Below are positions 36,764 through 45,180 of a DNA stretch of 64,000 nucleotides, piece by piece. The notes beneath the pieces were generated by a model. The model saw only the letters and a list, made by a program, of their open reading frames with translations. It did no database searches and was not told the DNA's origin. This stretch comes from Pseudomonadota bacterium (lineage in GTDB: Bacteria > Pseudomonadota > Gammaproteobacteria > Steroidobacterales > GCA-2729495). The DNA lies in assembly GCA_963204745.1 (NCBI GenBank), contig CAUJHF010000056.1, positions 62,001 through 126,000 on the forward strand. Reading direction: 5' to 3'. How positions within the stretch are numbered: position 1 is the first letter of the stretch; each line of letters begins with the position of its first letter. The position numbers were made by a program, and so were the translations under genes.

Positions 36764-37639
36764 CTAGTCAGCCCGATCCGGGCGCACCCGGATCAGCCCC
36801 TCCTGCGCCAGGGTCGCCACCAGCTGACCGTCCGCAGAAAACACGTGACCACGCGCCAGTCCGCGTCCGCCGCTGGCGGCCGGACTGTCCAGCGCAAACA
36901 GCAACCACTCATCCACGCGGCAGGCGCGATGAAACCACATCGCGTGATCGAGACTCGCCATCTGCAGACCGGCGCGGCTCACATGCAGGCCATGCGGCAA
37001 AGTCACCGTACCGATCAGCTCGTAGTCGGAGACATAGGCGAGCAGCACCTGATGCAGGAAGTGGTCAGGCGGCAGCTGGTCGATGGCGCGCATCCACACC
37101 TGCTTGACCGGCGCACGGTTCTGGATGCCGGTCGACAGAAACTGTCCCGGATCCACAGGACGCACACTGAATGGGCGCCGGTAGGAAAGGAAGCGCTGCA
37201 TGCGCGGCGGAATTTCAGCGCTGTACTCGCGCACCAGCGTCTCGATGTCCTTGAGGCCATCCGGCGGCGGTACCTCCGGCATGGTCACCTGATGTTCCAG
37301 CCCCGTTTCGGCAGTCTGGAACGACGCTGTCATGTTGAAGATCTGCTCACCGTGCTGGATGGCAATGACCCGACGGTTGGAAAAGCTGCCACCGTCCCGG
37401 GCCCGGTCTACCTCGTAGATGATCGGTGCGTTGACGTCGCCCCGCTTGAGAAAATAGGCATGCAGCGAATGTGCGGCGCGACCCTGCACCGTGCGACTGG
37501 CGGCTGCCAGCGCCTGGCCGAGCACCTGCCCGCCAAAGACCTGTGGTGTGCCGATATCGCGACTCTGGCCGCGAAAAATGTTCTCCTCGATGGGCTCGAG
37601 CTCTAGCAATGCAATCAGATCGGCAAAACCTGCGTCCAT
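36764..37639 (-). CDS. tesB: Acyl-CoA thioesterase II
   Basis: 291 residues, the usual TesB length, with the double hotdog layout. The N-terminal half has FGGQVLGQALAAASRTV and the C-terminal half has MASLDHAMWFHR with the catalytic Asp region, followed by an LARGHVFSADGQLVATLAQEG end. It hydrolyses medium- to long-chain acyl-CoA in the cytoplasm. The Met at 37639 begins at the family start; the longer frame to 37714 would add a basic, unrelated tail. It is convergent with the gamma-carbonic anhydrase-like gene, 15 bases apart. Confidence 0.95.
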   Translation of the reverse strand: MDAGFADLIALLELEPIEENIFRGQSRDIGTPQVFGGQVLGQALAAASRTVQGRAAHSLHAYFLKRGDVNAPIIYEVDRARDGGSFSNRRVIAIQHGEQIFNMTASFQTAETGLEHQVTMPEVPPPDGLKDIETLVREYSAEIPPRMQRFLSYRRPFSVRPVDPGQFLSTGIQNRAPVKQVWMRAIDQLPPDHFLHQVLLAYVSDYELIGTVTLPHGLHVSRAGLQMASLDHAMWFHRACRVDEWLLFALDSPAASGGRGLARGHVFSADGQLVATLAQEGLIRVRPDRAD

Positions 37640-37767
37640 TGAAAACCTGAACCGGAAACGGGACGGGAATTGTAACCGCGCACACTGCCGGCTGCCCGGC
37701 TGCCTGGCCGGCATGGGCAGCCCCGTGGGCCTGTGTTAAGGTCAGCGTCACGCAAGGGGGGAAGCGC

Positions 37768-38535
37768 ATGAAAGACGCTCTGCAACTCACGCCGCGCAAA
37801 GGCTCCCGCCTGTCCGCGATTGGCATCTGGACCGCTGCCATCGGCATCGTTTTTGCCATTGCCTCGGGCTTTGGTGCACGCGCCGGATTTCTCTCACCGT
37901 TTGCCAGCATGGGCGCCTATGCACTCGGCAGCCTGCTCCTGCTGATCGCCGCGATTACGGCCGGACTCGGCCTGATCCGCAGCGGTGGGTTGCGCGGTGC
38001 CACATCCCGGCCGATCGCCTGGTTGGCCCTGCTGGCCGGACTTGCTGTTACGGCAAACAACGGCTTCGTGATCAGTCAGGCGCGTGGCGCACCGGCGATT
38101 CACGACATCAGCACGGATACGGTTAGCCCGCCGGCCTTCGTCAGGATCACCGCGCTCCGACAGGCGGATGCCGCGAATCCCAGCGAGTATGACGGTGCAG
38201 AAACCGCAGCGGAACAGCACCGTGCATTCCCCGATATCCAGCCGCTGGTGGTCGATCAACCTGCCGACGTGGTCTTTGCCGGCGCAAAGGAGATCGTCGC
38301 CGACAAGGGCTGGACACTGGTGGATGCCAGCGAGGCGGAAGGCCGCATCGAAGCGACCGCAGAAACCGGCTGGGTGCGTTTCAAGGACGATGTCGTGATC
38401 CGCATTCAGCCCACAGCATCCGGCGTCCGGGTCGATGTGCGCTCCAAGTCGCGGGTCGGGCGCGGCGATATGGGCGTCAACGCCCGTCGTATCCGCAACT
38501 ATCTTGACTCCCTGCAGGCCCGTCTCGCCGGCTGA
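37768..38535 (+). CDS. DUF1499 family protein with N-terminal membrane segments
   Basis: 255 residues. Three hydrophobic helices (about 16-36, 46-67 and 83-101) anchor the N-terminus. The C-terminal part has the DUF1499 features DVVFAGAKEIVADKGWTLVD and KSRVGRGDMGVNARRIRNYL. The family is widespread and uncharacterised, and some members are secreted or membrane-bound. A strong AGGGGGGAAG precedes the ATG. The next gene begins 6 bases after its stop, so the two are probably co-transcribed. Confidence 0.85.
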   Translation: MKDALQLTPRKGSRLSAIGIWTAAIGIVFAIASGFGARAGFLSPFASMGAYALGSLLLLIAAITAGLGLIRSGGLRGATSRPIAWLALLAGLAVTANNGFVISQARGAPAIHDISTDTVSPPAFVRITALRQADAANPSEYDGAETAAEQHRAFPDIQPLVVDQPADVVFAGAKEIVADKGWTLVDASEAEGRIEATAETGWVRFKDDVVIRIQPTASGVRVDVRSKSRVGRGDMGVNARRIRNYLDSLQARLAG

Positions 38536-38541
38536 GCACAC

Positions 38542-39375
38542 ATGCCTGCCATCACGGAAATGGTGGAAACCTATCTCCCGGTCCTGGTCACCGCCGGTGA
38601 TTACGCCCGACGCATACAGCCGCGCATCGCTGGCCCCTCGAAAAAGGCCGGCAAGAATCCCTGGGTACAGGCCATCACGGACGCCGACCAGTCGGTGCAG
38701 ACTTTCCTTGAAATAACCACCCTCGCCCGCTTCCCCGATGCCGGTTTTTTCGGCGAGGAACAGGACCTCTCGCGCAACGCCGGCTATTTCCCGTCCGCTG
38801 CCGCAACGATGGTCTGGCTGGATCCGATCGACGGCACATACCTTTATCAGAACCAGCGCAGCGGCTGGCAGATTATCCTGTCGATCACGCGCGACGCACG
38901 GCTGATGGCTGTCATCTGCTACTTGCCCGTGAGCGGGCGTTTCAATCTCGCCATTCGCGGCTGCGGCGCATTTACCGGGGGGCGCGATTGCCGGACACTG
39001 AACGACATGCAGCCGCTGGCCACCCGTTCCGGCAGCGGCGTCTGCGTTGGCTACCAGGCGCCGGCAGAACTGGAAAAACTGCGCCACAACTGGAACGCAT
39101 TCGACATCGTGGCTGACGATGACCCGCAGCGCGACTTCGAAAACCTCAACGACCTCTTCACGGGCCGTCTGGATGGTTTCGTATCGCAGTCCTGCGACCT
39201 GCTTGACTGGGGCGCGCTCGGCTACATCGTTGCCAACGCCGGCGGCATGGTATCCGGACTGGACGGGAAGCCGCTGGATATATTCGAGCATTTCAGCGCA
39301 CGCAGCAGCCCGATACTGGTGAGTTCATCACCATCGGTACACGAACGCCTGCTGGCAACACTCCGCGAACCGTAG
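38542..39375 (+). CDS. Inositol monophosphatase family phosphatase
   Basis: 277 residues. The metal-binding motifs are GFFGEEQDL (about 69-77), WLDPIDGTYLY (about 93-103) and, near the C-terminus, LLDWGALGYIVANAGG. This is the FIG/IMPase superfamily; inositol phosphate, histidinol phosphate, fructose-1,6-bisphosphate or PAP are all possible substrates. The TYLY after the motif, in place of the more common T-x-N-F, is a mild departure. The TAG stop is formed by the first bases of a REP-like element. Confidence 0.88.
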   Translation: MPAITEMVETYLPVLVTAGDYARRIQPRIAGPSKKAGKNPWVQAITDADQSVQTFLEITTLARFPDAGFFGEEQDLSRNAGYFPSAAATMVWLDPIDGTYLYQNQRSGWQIILSITRDARLMAVICYLPVSGRFNLAIRGCGAFTGGRDCRTLNDMQPLATRSGSGVCVGYQAPAELEKLRHNWNAFDIVADDDPQRDFENLNDLFTGRLDGFVSQSCDLLDWGALGYIVANAGGMVSGLDGKPLDIFEHFSARSSPILVSSSPSVHERLLATLREP

Positions 39376-39457
39376 GAGCGGCTTCAGCCGCGATTCTTTA
39401 GCCGTCAATCGCGCCTGAAGGCGCTCCTACGGGGATCGCGGCTGAAGCCGCTCCTAC
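39372..39457. repeat. Cluster of three REP-like palindromic elements between convergent genes
   Basis: Three 23-base units: A at 39372-39394 (GTAGGAGCGGCTTCAGCC plus CGCGAT), B at 39408-39430 and C at 39435-39457, the latter two inverted relative to A. A and C are exact reverse complements. B has two compensating base changes that keep its inner GCGCCT/AGGCGC stem. Such units form hairpins on either strand. The TAG of unit A is the stop of the phosphatase gene, and the TAG of unit C, on the other strand, is the stop of the MaoC gene. Confidence 0.9.
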
Positions 39458-39921
39458 TCGTCGAAGAAGTACAGCACCAGCACTTCGGCAGTACAGGCAG
39501 GCTTCGTCTCGCCCTCGATCTCGATGGTGTTTTCAAGAATGACCTGCAGTCCGCCGGCACGCTGGCGCGCGGACTTGAGAGCGGTACGCATGCGGACACG
39601 TTTTCCGGCCGGCACCATGTTCCGGAAGCGCACTTCATTGACACCATAATTAATGACGCGCTTGACCCCTTCAAACACCACGATGCTGTCCAGCAACCGG
39701 GGCATCAGCGATAGCAGCAGATAACCGTGTGCGATTGTCGTGCCGATGGGGAATTCCCGCTTCGCGCGCTCGACATCCACATGGATCCACTGGTGATCGT
39801 CGGTCGCATCTGCAAACCGGTTGATGCGGTCCTGATCGACGGTGATCCAGTCTGAAACGCCGACCTCACGGCCCTCAAAGGCCTTGACGTCCGCTGCGCT
39901 CCCAATGACAACCCGGCTCAT
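39454..39921 (-). CDS. MaoC-like (R)-specific enoyl-CoA hydratase/dehydratase
   Basis: 155 residues of hotdog fold. The hydratase motif FADATDDHQWIHVD (about 36-49) holds the catalytic Asp and His, and GTTIAHGYLLLSL (about 59-71) follows. It should hydrate trans-2-enoyl-CoA or a similar thioester, linking beta-oxidation with polyhydroxyalkanoate or other pathways. Its stop codon lies in REP-like unit C. It is about 60 bases downstream of folE on the same strand; whether it shares that transcript is unclear. Confidence 0.92.
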   Translation of the reverse strand: MSRVVIGSAADVKAFEGREVGVSDWITVDQDRINRFADATDDHQWIHVDVERAKREFPIGTTIAHGYLLLSLMPRLLDSIVVFEGVKRVINYGVNEVRFRNMVPAGKRVRMRTALKSARQRAGGLQVILENTIEIEGETKPACTAEVLVLYFFDE

Positions 39922-39984
39922 GTCACCTGCTCACCGCTCGTGGCCAAAAACTGACTGACAGCCTGCATGATCAGGACTGCCGAC

Positions 39985-40593
39985 TCAACGCTCACGACGC
40001 GCGATAGCACCGAAGAATTCTGCACGGATACGATCGTCATCCCTGAATGCGCCCAGCATTTCGCTGGTCGTCATCCGCACGTTCTCCCGGTGTACACCCC
40101 GCGTGGTCATGCAATGATGCTGCGCCTCCACGATCACAGCAACTCCGCGCGGCTCGAGCACCTGCTGAAAGCAGCGGGCAATATCGGCAGTGAGCTTTTC
40201 CTGCACGATCATGCGCCGGGTAAATGCCTCCACTACCCGCACCAGCTTGCTGATACCGGCCAGCCGCCGGTCCGGCAGATAGGCCACATGTGCGCGACCA
40301 ATCACCGGCGCCACATGGTGTTCACAGTGGGATTCAAAATCGATATGCGTGAGGGCAACGATGCGGTCGTAGTGCTCGACCTGGTGAAAAGAGGTACCAA
40401 GCAGCGCATAGGGGTCGACCTTGTAGCCGGCAAACCAGTCTTCGTAGGCGCCGAGAAAACGCGCCGGCGTCTTCTGCAGGCCGCGGCGGGCCGGATCCTC
40501 ACCGACCCAGGCGAGCAAAGTACGCACCGCGGCCTCCGCATCCTCGCGGCTCGGCTTAAGTGTCGTCGGGTTCTTCTTGCGGCTGGTGGCCAT
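39985..40593 (-). CDS. folE: GTP cyclohydrolase I
   Basis: 202 residues. Zinc and catalytic residues are visible in DFESHCEHHVAPVIG (about 101-115) and in EAQHHCMTTRGV near residue 170; GISKLVRVVEAF is also typical. It converts GTP to dihydroneopterin triphosphate, the first step of folate and tetrahydrobiopterin synthesis. The ATG at 40593 lies inside the end of mobA (38-base overlap) with AGAGAG before it; a TTG at 40617 would add eight residues. It is third in a moaC-mobA-folE run, in which moaC and folE both belong to pathways that start from GTP. Confidence 0.96.
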   Translation of the reverse strand: MATSRKKNPTTLKPSREDAEAAVRTLLAWVGEDPARRGLQKTPARFLGAYEDWFAGYKVDPYALLGTSFHQVEHYDRIVALTHIDFESHCEHHVAPVIGRAHVAYLPDRRLAGISKLVRVVEAFTRRMIVQEKLTADIARCFQQVLEPRGVAVIVEAQHHCMTTRGVHRENVRMTTSEMLGAFRDDDRIRAEFFGAIARRER

Positions 40594-41194
40594 GTCTCTC
40601 TTTCCGATATCGATCAAGTTCAGCTGGCGTATTCAGGTTGAGCAGCGCGACAGGCCGCGGTGCATCCAGCAACAGGGTGTCACTTTCCGCCAGCACCGCA
40701 CGCGGGCTGACCGGATGCCCGGTGGCGGCAACGAGGCTGACGAGGCGCGCCAGCGTAGCGGGTTCCCAGATCGCGCACAACGGCTCAGGCAGACCGGTCA
40801 CGGGACTGCGCCAGCTCGTTGCGGCGCGCGCCGGGTCACGTGCGGCGACCAACGCCTCAATGACCCGCCGGTCGAGACCAGGCATGTCACAGGCGAGCAC
40901 CAGCCAGGCTGCAGCCGGATCCTCCAGATGCGCGGCGCGCAGGCCATTGACCGGACCGAGGCCGGTGCCCGAATCCGGCAGCAGCGGGAATTGCCTCCGC
41001 AGCTGGTCATCAACCTGATCAGCCCGCACCGACACGCTCACGCTGGTCATGCAACCAGCGAGCAACGCAACGGTCCGCTCCAGCAGTGTGGTGCCATCAA
41101 TGAGGATCCCCGCCTTGTCACGGCCCATGCGCACACTGCGCCCGCCTGCCAGCACCAACCCGCGCAAGAGTGGCGGGCTGCCGCCGGGCTGCAT
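40556..41194 (-). CDS. mobA: Molybdenum cofactor guanylyltransferase
   Basis: 212 residues with the nucleotidyltransferase signature LVLAGGRSVRMGRDKAGI near the N-terminus and ACDMPGLDRRVIEALV in the middle. It attaches GMP to molybdopterin to make the guanine dinucleotide cofactor used by DMSO reductase-family enzymes. It begins 5 bases after the moaC stop and overlaps folE at its 3' end. No molybdoenzyme gene is in the window. Confidence 0.92.
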   Translation of the reverse strand: MQPGGSPPLLRGLVLAGGRSVRMGRDKAGILIDGTTLLERTVALLAGCMTSVSVSVRADQVDDQLRRQFPLLPDSGTGLGPVNGLRAAHLEDPAAAWLVLACDMPGLDRRVIEALVAARDPARAATSWRSPVTGLPEPLCAIWEPATLARLVSLVAATGHPVSPRAVLAESDTLLLDAPRPVALLNLNTPAELDRYRKERHGHQPQEEPDDT

Positions 41195-41199
41195 GCGGT

Positions 41200-41679
41200 T
41201 CAGGAAGCTCCGGCGGCGCTGAAGTCGCTCTTGCCGCCGGTCTTGGTGATGAGCCTGATCTCGGCGATCACGATCTCATGCGACAACGCCTTGCACATGT
41301 CGTAGACGGTGAGCGCAGCGATGCTGGCGCCGGCAAGCGCTTCCATCTCGACACCGGTCCGGTGCTCAACGCGTGTCGTGCAATCGATGATGACGTCGCC
41401 ATCCTGGTCCAGGGCGATCCCGATACGGCAGGAATCGAGGCCGATCGGATGACAGAAGGGAATCAGCTCACTGGTCCGTTTGGCGCCCATCGTGCCGGCG
41501 ATGATCGCGGTCTGGAATACCGGCCCCTTGGGCGTCTGGATATCGCCGCCCGCAAAAGCTGCCCGGACGACCGGCGGCAGAAGCACCCGGGCCCGCGCAT
41601 GTGCAGTGCGGCGTGTCACGGCCTTGCCGCTCACGTCCACCATGGTGGGCTGATTCCTGTCATCCACATGGGACAGCAT
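41200..41679 (-). CDS. moaC: Cyclic pyranopterin monophosphate synthase
   Basis: 159 residues, as in E. coli. The key motifs are GTMGAKRTSELIPFCHPI (about 72-89) and VEMEALAGASIAALTVYDMC (about 115-134). It turns the MoaA product into cyclic pyranopterin monophosphate. The start at 41679 gives the family length; the frame continues another 63 residues upstream with no likeness. It heads the cluster and is divergent from leuC; a TATAAT hexamer lies about 30 bases upstream. Confidence 0.95.
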   Translation of the reverse strand: MLSHVDDRNQPTMVDVSGKAVTRRTAHARARVLLPPVVRAAFAGGDIQTPKGPVFQTAIIAGTMGAKRTSELIPFCHPIGLDSCRIGIALDQDGDVIIDCTTRVEHRTGVEMEALAGASIAALTVYDMCKALSHEIVIAEIRLITKTGGKSDFSAAGAS

Positions 41680-41709
41680 GTCGGTACTCGCCTGGATATG
41701 GAGGTGAGG

Positions 41710-41715
41710 ATTATA
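41710..41715 (-). promoter_or_regulatory. -10-like TATAAT for moaC-mobA-folE
   Basis: On the minus strand the bases read TATAAT, a perfect -10 hexamer, 30 bases before the moaC ATG. No TTGACA-like box is found 16-18 bases upstream, so any promoter would be weak or need an activator. Confidence 0.35.
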
Positions 41716-41754
41716 GCTCGCCCGTCCCGTGCGCCCGCGCCGGAACCGAGCTGC

Positions 41755-41760
41755 TATCAT
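41755..41760 (+). promoter_or_regulatory. -10-like TATCAT for leuCD
   Basis: TATCAT matches five of six -10 bases and lies 40 bases before the leuC ATG. A -35 match is not evident. No leucine leader peptide or attenuator is visible between it and the start. Confidence 0.35.
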
Positions 41761-41800
41761 CGCGCCCGGTTTCGGGTAGCGCCGACAAGGTGCGGGAAGC

Positions 41801-43210
41801 ATGGGCCAGACGATCATCGACAAACTGTGGGCGGAGCATACGGTCGCCGATCTGGGCGACGGCGCCACCCTGCTCTACATCGACCGCATCTTCCTCCACG
41901 AGCGCACCGGCAGCGTGGCGCTCAAGGGCCTGGAAGCCGCAGGGCATGCGGTGCGCCACCCCGAGCAGGTGTTCTGCACCATGGACCACATCGTCGACAC
42001 CACACCCGGGCGCACCGACGACACCCGCATGCCGGGCGGCCGCGAATTCATCACCAGCACCCGCACTTCGGCCATCGCCGCAGGCATTCATCTCTTCGAT
42101 CTGGGCGACGACCGTCAGGGCATCGTGCATGTGGTGTCGCCTGAACAGGGCATCGCCCTGCCCGGCGTGACGCTGGTCTGCCCGGACAGTCACACCTGCA
42201 CGCTCGGCGGTCTGGGCGCGCTGGCCTGGGGCATCGGCTCTACCGAAGCCGAGCATGCGCTGGCCACCAAGACGCTGGCCGTGCGCAAGCCGCGCAGCAT
42301 GCGTATCCGTTTTGAGGGCCAGCTCGGTCCGGGTGTTTATGCGAAGGACCTGATCCTTCACCTCATCAGCCGCTTCGGTGCTTCGGGCGGCACCGGCTAT
42401 GCCATCGAATTCGCTGGCGCTGCGATACGCGCGCTGCCGATCGAGGCCCGTTTTACCCTCTGCAACATGGCCGTCGAGTTTGGCGCATGGACCGGCATCG
42501 TGGCGCCCGACGAAAGCACTTTCGAGTATGTGCGCGGCCGGCCTTTTGCGCCGGGACCTGAAACCTGGGATGAGGCAGTCGCTCACTGGCGCACTCTGGC
42601 CAGCGATCCGGATGCGACTTTCGACCGCGAGATCGAGATCGACTGCAACACGCTTGGCCCGCACATCACCTGGGGCACCAGCCCGCAGCATGGCGGCTCC
42701 ATCGGCGACGCGGTGCCGGACCCGGCTGCCGAGCCCGACAACAACCGGCGTCAGTCCATGCAGCGCGCACTCGAATACATGGGCCTTGCGCCCGGCACCT
42801 CGCTCGAAGGCCTGCCGATCAGCGCAGCGTTTATCGGCTCCTGCACCAACAGCCGCATCAGCGACCTGCGCGAAGCGGCCCGCCTTCTGCGCGGCCACAA
42901 GGTCGCCGCCGGCGTGAAGGCAATCTGCGTGCCCGGTTCCAGCCAGGTCAAGAAAGCTGCCGAGGCAGAAGGGCTCGACAGGATCTTCCGCGACGCCGGT
43001 TTCGAGTGGCGCGAGTCCGGCTGTTCGATGTGCTTCTATGCCGGCGGCGAGAGCTTTGGTCTTGAAGAGCGCGTGGTCTCCAGTACAAACCGCAATTTTG
43101 AGAACCGCCAGGGCCCGCGCACGCGTACCCATCTGGCAAGCCCGGCGACCGTGGTTGCCTCGGCGATTGCGGGTTCGCTCGCCGATGTACGCAAGCTGAA
43201 GGGGGGCTGA
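41801..43210 (+). CDS. leuC: 3-isopropylmalate dehydratase, large subunit
   Basis: 469 residues. The 4Fe-4S ligands are Cys348 (GSCTNSR), Cys408 and Cys411 (GCSMCF), one residue from the E. coli positions. HTCTLGGLGALAWGIGSTE and the aconitase-like TSPQHG are also present. With LeuD it isomerises 2- to 3-isopropylmalate in leucine synthesis. A GCGGGAAGC ribosome-binding site precedes the ATG. leuD follows after 6 bases. leuA and leuB are not in the window. Confidence 0.97.
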   Translation: MGQTIIDKLWAEHTVADLGDGATLLYIDRIFLHERTGSVALKGLEAAGHAVRHPEQVFCTMDHIVDTTPGRTDDTRMPGGREFITSTRTSAIAAGIHLFDLGDDRQGIVHVVSPEQGIALPGVTLVCPDSHTCTLGGLGALAWGIGSTEAEHALATKTLAVRKPRSMRIRFEGQLGPGVYAKDLILHLISRFGASGGTGYAIEFAGAAIRALPIEARFTLCNMAVEFGAWTGIVAPDESTFEYVRGRPFAPGPETWDEAVAHWRTLASDPDATFDREIEIDCNTLGPHITWGTSPQHGGSIGDAVPDPAAEPDNNRRQSMQRALEYMGLAPGTSLEGLPISAAFIGSCTNSRISDLREAARLLRGHKVAAGVKAICVPGSSQVKKAAEAEGLDRIFRDAGFEWRESGCSMCFYAGGESFGLEERVVSSTNRNFENRQGPRTRTHLASPATVVASAIAGSLADVRKLKGG

Positions 43211-43216
43211 GGCACC

Positions 43217-43855
43217 ATGGAGAAGTTCACGCGACTCACTGCCATCGCCGCACCCCTGCTGCGCATCAATATCGATACCGACGCGATCATCCCCAGTCGG
43301 GAGATGAAGCGCGTATCAAAGAAGGGCCTGTCGGAAGGCCTCTTTGCCGGCTGGCGTTATCAGAGCCCGGGCAGCCGCGCAGAAAACCCGGATTTCATCC
43401 TCAACCGCGAGCCTTACCGCAAGGCGCAGATCCTGCTTTCTGGCATCAACTTCGGCTGCGGCTCATCCCGCGAACACGCCGTGTGGGCCCTGCACGAATG
43501 GGGCATCCGCGCCATCATCGCGCCGAGCTTCGGCTCCATCTTTCAGGGTAACTGCGTACGCAACGGCATCGTGCCGGTGATTCTCGACAACGCCGTTGTC
43601 GAGGCCCTGGCACGGAAAGTCGAAGCAGACGCGGAGAATTTCCGCCTGACGGTGGACCTGACGACATGCACCGTCGCCACACCAGACGGAAAATCATGGT
43701 CCTTCAGTATCCCGGGCGCCGATCGGGAGATGCTGCTCGAGGGCCTCGACTCCATCGCCGTCACGCTGAAACGCGATGCAGAAATCCTCGCCTATCGCGA
43801 ACGCGACCGGTCACGCCGACCGTGGATCTATTTGCCCGAAGGCCACAGCAAGTGA
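43217..43855 (+). CDS. leuD: 3-isopropylmalate dehydratase, small subunit
   Basis: 212 residues, the usual LeuD length. It carries NIDTDAIIPSREMKR near the N-terminus and the swivel-domain motif NFGCGSSREHAVWAL (about 75-89), plus FGSIFQGNCVRNG. It pairs with LeuC. The spacing and order are those of a standard leuCD operon. The 149 bases after it hold a short hairpin (43925-43943) and the leader of the next gene. Confidence 0.97.
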   Translation: MEKFTRLTAIAAPLLRINIDTDAIIPSREMKRVSKKGLSEGLFAGWRYQSPGSRAENPDFILNREPYRKAQILLSGINFGCGSSREHAVWALHEWGIRAIIAPSFGSIFQGNCVRNGIVPVILDNAVVEALARKVEADAENFRLTVDLTTCTVATPDGKSWSFSIPGADREMLLEGLDSIAVTLKRDAEILAYRERDRSRRPWIYLPEGHSK

Positions 43856-43924
43856 GCGAGCTCATCCCCAGCTGACCACCCGGCTGCGCCGATCACCCTG
43901 ACCGCGGAATTTGCAGTCATGCGA

Positions 43925-43943
43925 CCTGGATCATTTAGCCAGG
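43925..43943 (+). terminator. Weak hairpin downstream of leuD
   Basis: CCTGG (43925-43929) pairs with CCAGG (43939-43943) around 9 bases, followed six bases later by TTTT. The stem is short, so it is only a possible terminator. A second small palindrome, CTTTT-N5-AAAAG at 43949-43963, lies just after it. Confidence 0.25.
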
Positions 43944-44004
43944 CATCCCTTTTAATGTAAAAGAACAGTTCACGAAGTCACAACCAGAACGGCAGAATTT
44001 TCTC

Positions 44005-45129
44005 ATGAAACACAAAACCGATGTTGCTCCATTCCTGATCGCGCTCTTTCTGCTGGTCGCGGGACCGGCCAACGCGCTGGATTTTGGCGGGATTGTTAAG
44101 AGCTTTGGCAAGAAGGCAGCGACCGACGCCGCCGTCGATACCGCTGCGGATGCCGTCAGCGGTAATGGTGGTGACGAGGCAGCAGCAGCGGATACGGCCG
44201 CCCAGCCGTCTCTGGAATTTGCAGATCCCGTAGTGAGCGCTCCGCTGACGGTCTCCCTGGAGGAGCGGCGGGGTTCAGTCAGCATATTTGCCAAGCGACC
44301 AAATGTCGCTATTGCCGGGTACAACATTGGCGCCTATCAAACAGCCAGCATTTCGGCTACCACGACCCGTGGTCAGGGCGCAAAAGCAAGCATGTCCATG
44401 ACATTGACTGGTGTCGATGAGGCCATGTTGCAAAGGATTGCCGATGCCGCCCACGCAGATCTGATCGCGCAATTGCAGGCTGCCGGAATCGATGTGATCC
44501 ATGGGCCAGCCCTGTTCACGGCCCCGGAAGCCCAGGAAATCAAGCGCGCTACCAAGTCCGTCAAAGGCGACAAAATGGATGGCCGGGCACCGAAGGAGTT
44601 GCTGGTTGTGGGCCCTGCCGATATTGGCGTCGTCAGCAGTTTTGGTCTGATCCCCGTCGGGTTCAACGGGAATATCGGTGACCAGGCCAGTGACGCCCTG
44701 GACGCAATCATTATCTATCCGAATGTCGCGCTCGACTTCGTCTGGACCGCCGGGGGTGGCCGATCGATGTTGCAGAACAAGGTAAGCGTGGACGGCGGCG
44801 CGCGGTTTGCACTGGATTCCCTCAGCAACATGTTTGCTGTTTATTCCAAGGATGGGCGCTTTGTCGATGACTCACTTCTGTTGGGGTTGACTGAAGATAT
44901 TGGCGTTGATGATGCTTTCGCTACGGTTGATCAGGCCGGCAAAACGAACAACAGCATGTCCGTCGGTATCTCCAACGCACTGGGTGTTGGCATGGGCGGC
45001 AGGAAAGGAACGCAGTATGTGGTTGAGGCCGATGCGGCCCGCTACGAAGCCCTGGCGCTGAATGCAGTTATGGGAATGAATGCCGCACTGTTGAAGCAGA
45101 TCAGCGTGGCCAGAGGCAGTTCGGACTGA
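44005..45129 (+). CDS. Exported protein of unknown function
   Basis: 374 residues that I do not recognise. A signal peptide (FLIALFLLVAGPANA, cut near residue 24) leads to an Ala/Asp-rich helical segment (about 33-67), then a mixed alpha/beta domain with GLIPVGFNGNIGDQASDALD and a late stretch rich in Gly and Asn. The mature protein is probably periplasmic. The Ala/Asp-rich region after the signal recalls, in style only, the start of the OmpA-like protein at 62488. Base composition of its leader is lower in GC than its surroundings. It stands alone between leuCD and the convergent patZ-like gene. Confidence 0.72.
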   Translation: MKHKTDVAPFLIALFLLVAGPANALDFGGIVKSFGKKAATDAAVDTAADAVSGNGGDEAAAADTAAQPSLEFADPVVSAPLTVSLEERRGSVSIFAKRPNVAIAGYNIGAYQTASISATTTRGQGAKASMSMTLTGVDEAMLQRIADAAHADLIAQLQAAGIDVIHGPALFTAPEAQEIKRATKSVKGDKMDGRAPKELLVVGPADIGVVSSFGLIPVGFNGNIGDQASDALDAIIIYPNVALDFVWTAGGGRSMLQNKVSVDGGARFALDSLSNMFAVYSKDGRFVDDSLLLGLTEDIGVDDAFATVDQAGKTNNSMSVGISNALGVGMGGRKGTQYVVEADAARYEALALNAVMGMNAALLKQISVARGSSD

Positions 45130-45180
45130 AAGCTCCGGAAAATACCGAACTCCTGATCGGGCTGCAGGCATCCGGACCCG

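Noticed and set aside
37894..43132. Frames of about 465 and 473 codons opposite the DUF1499/phosphatase genes and leuC
   Set aside because: Both are shadows of genes with clear catalytic motifs.
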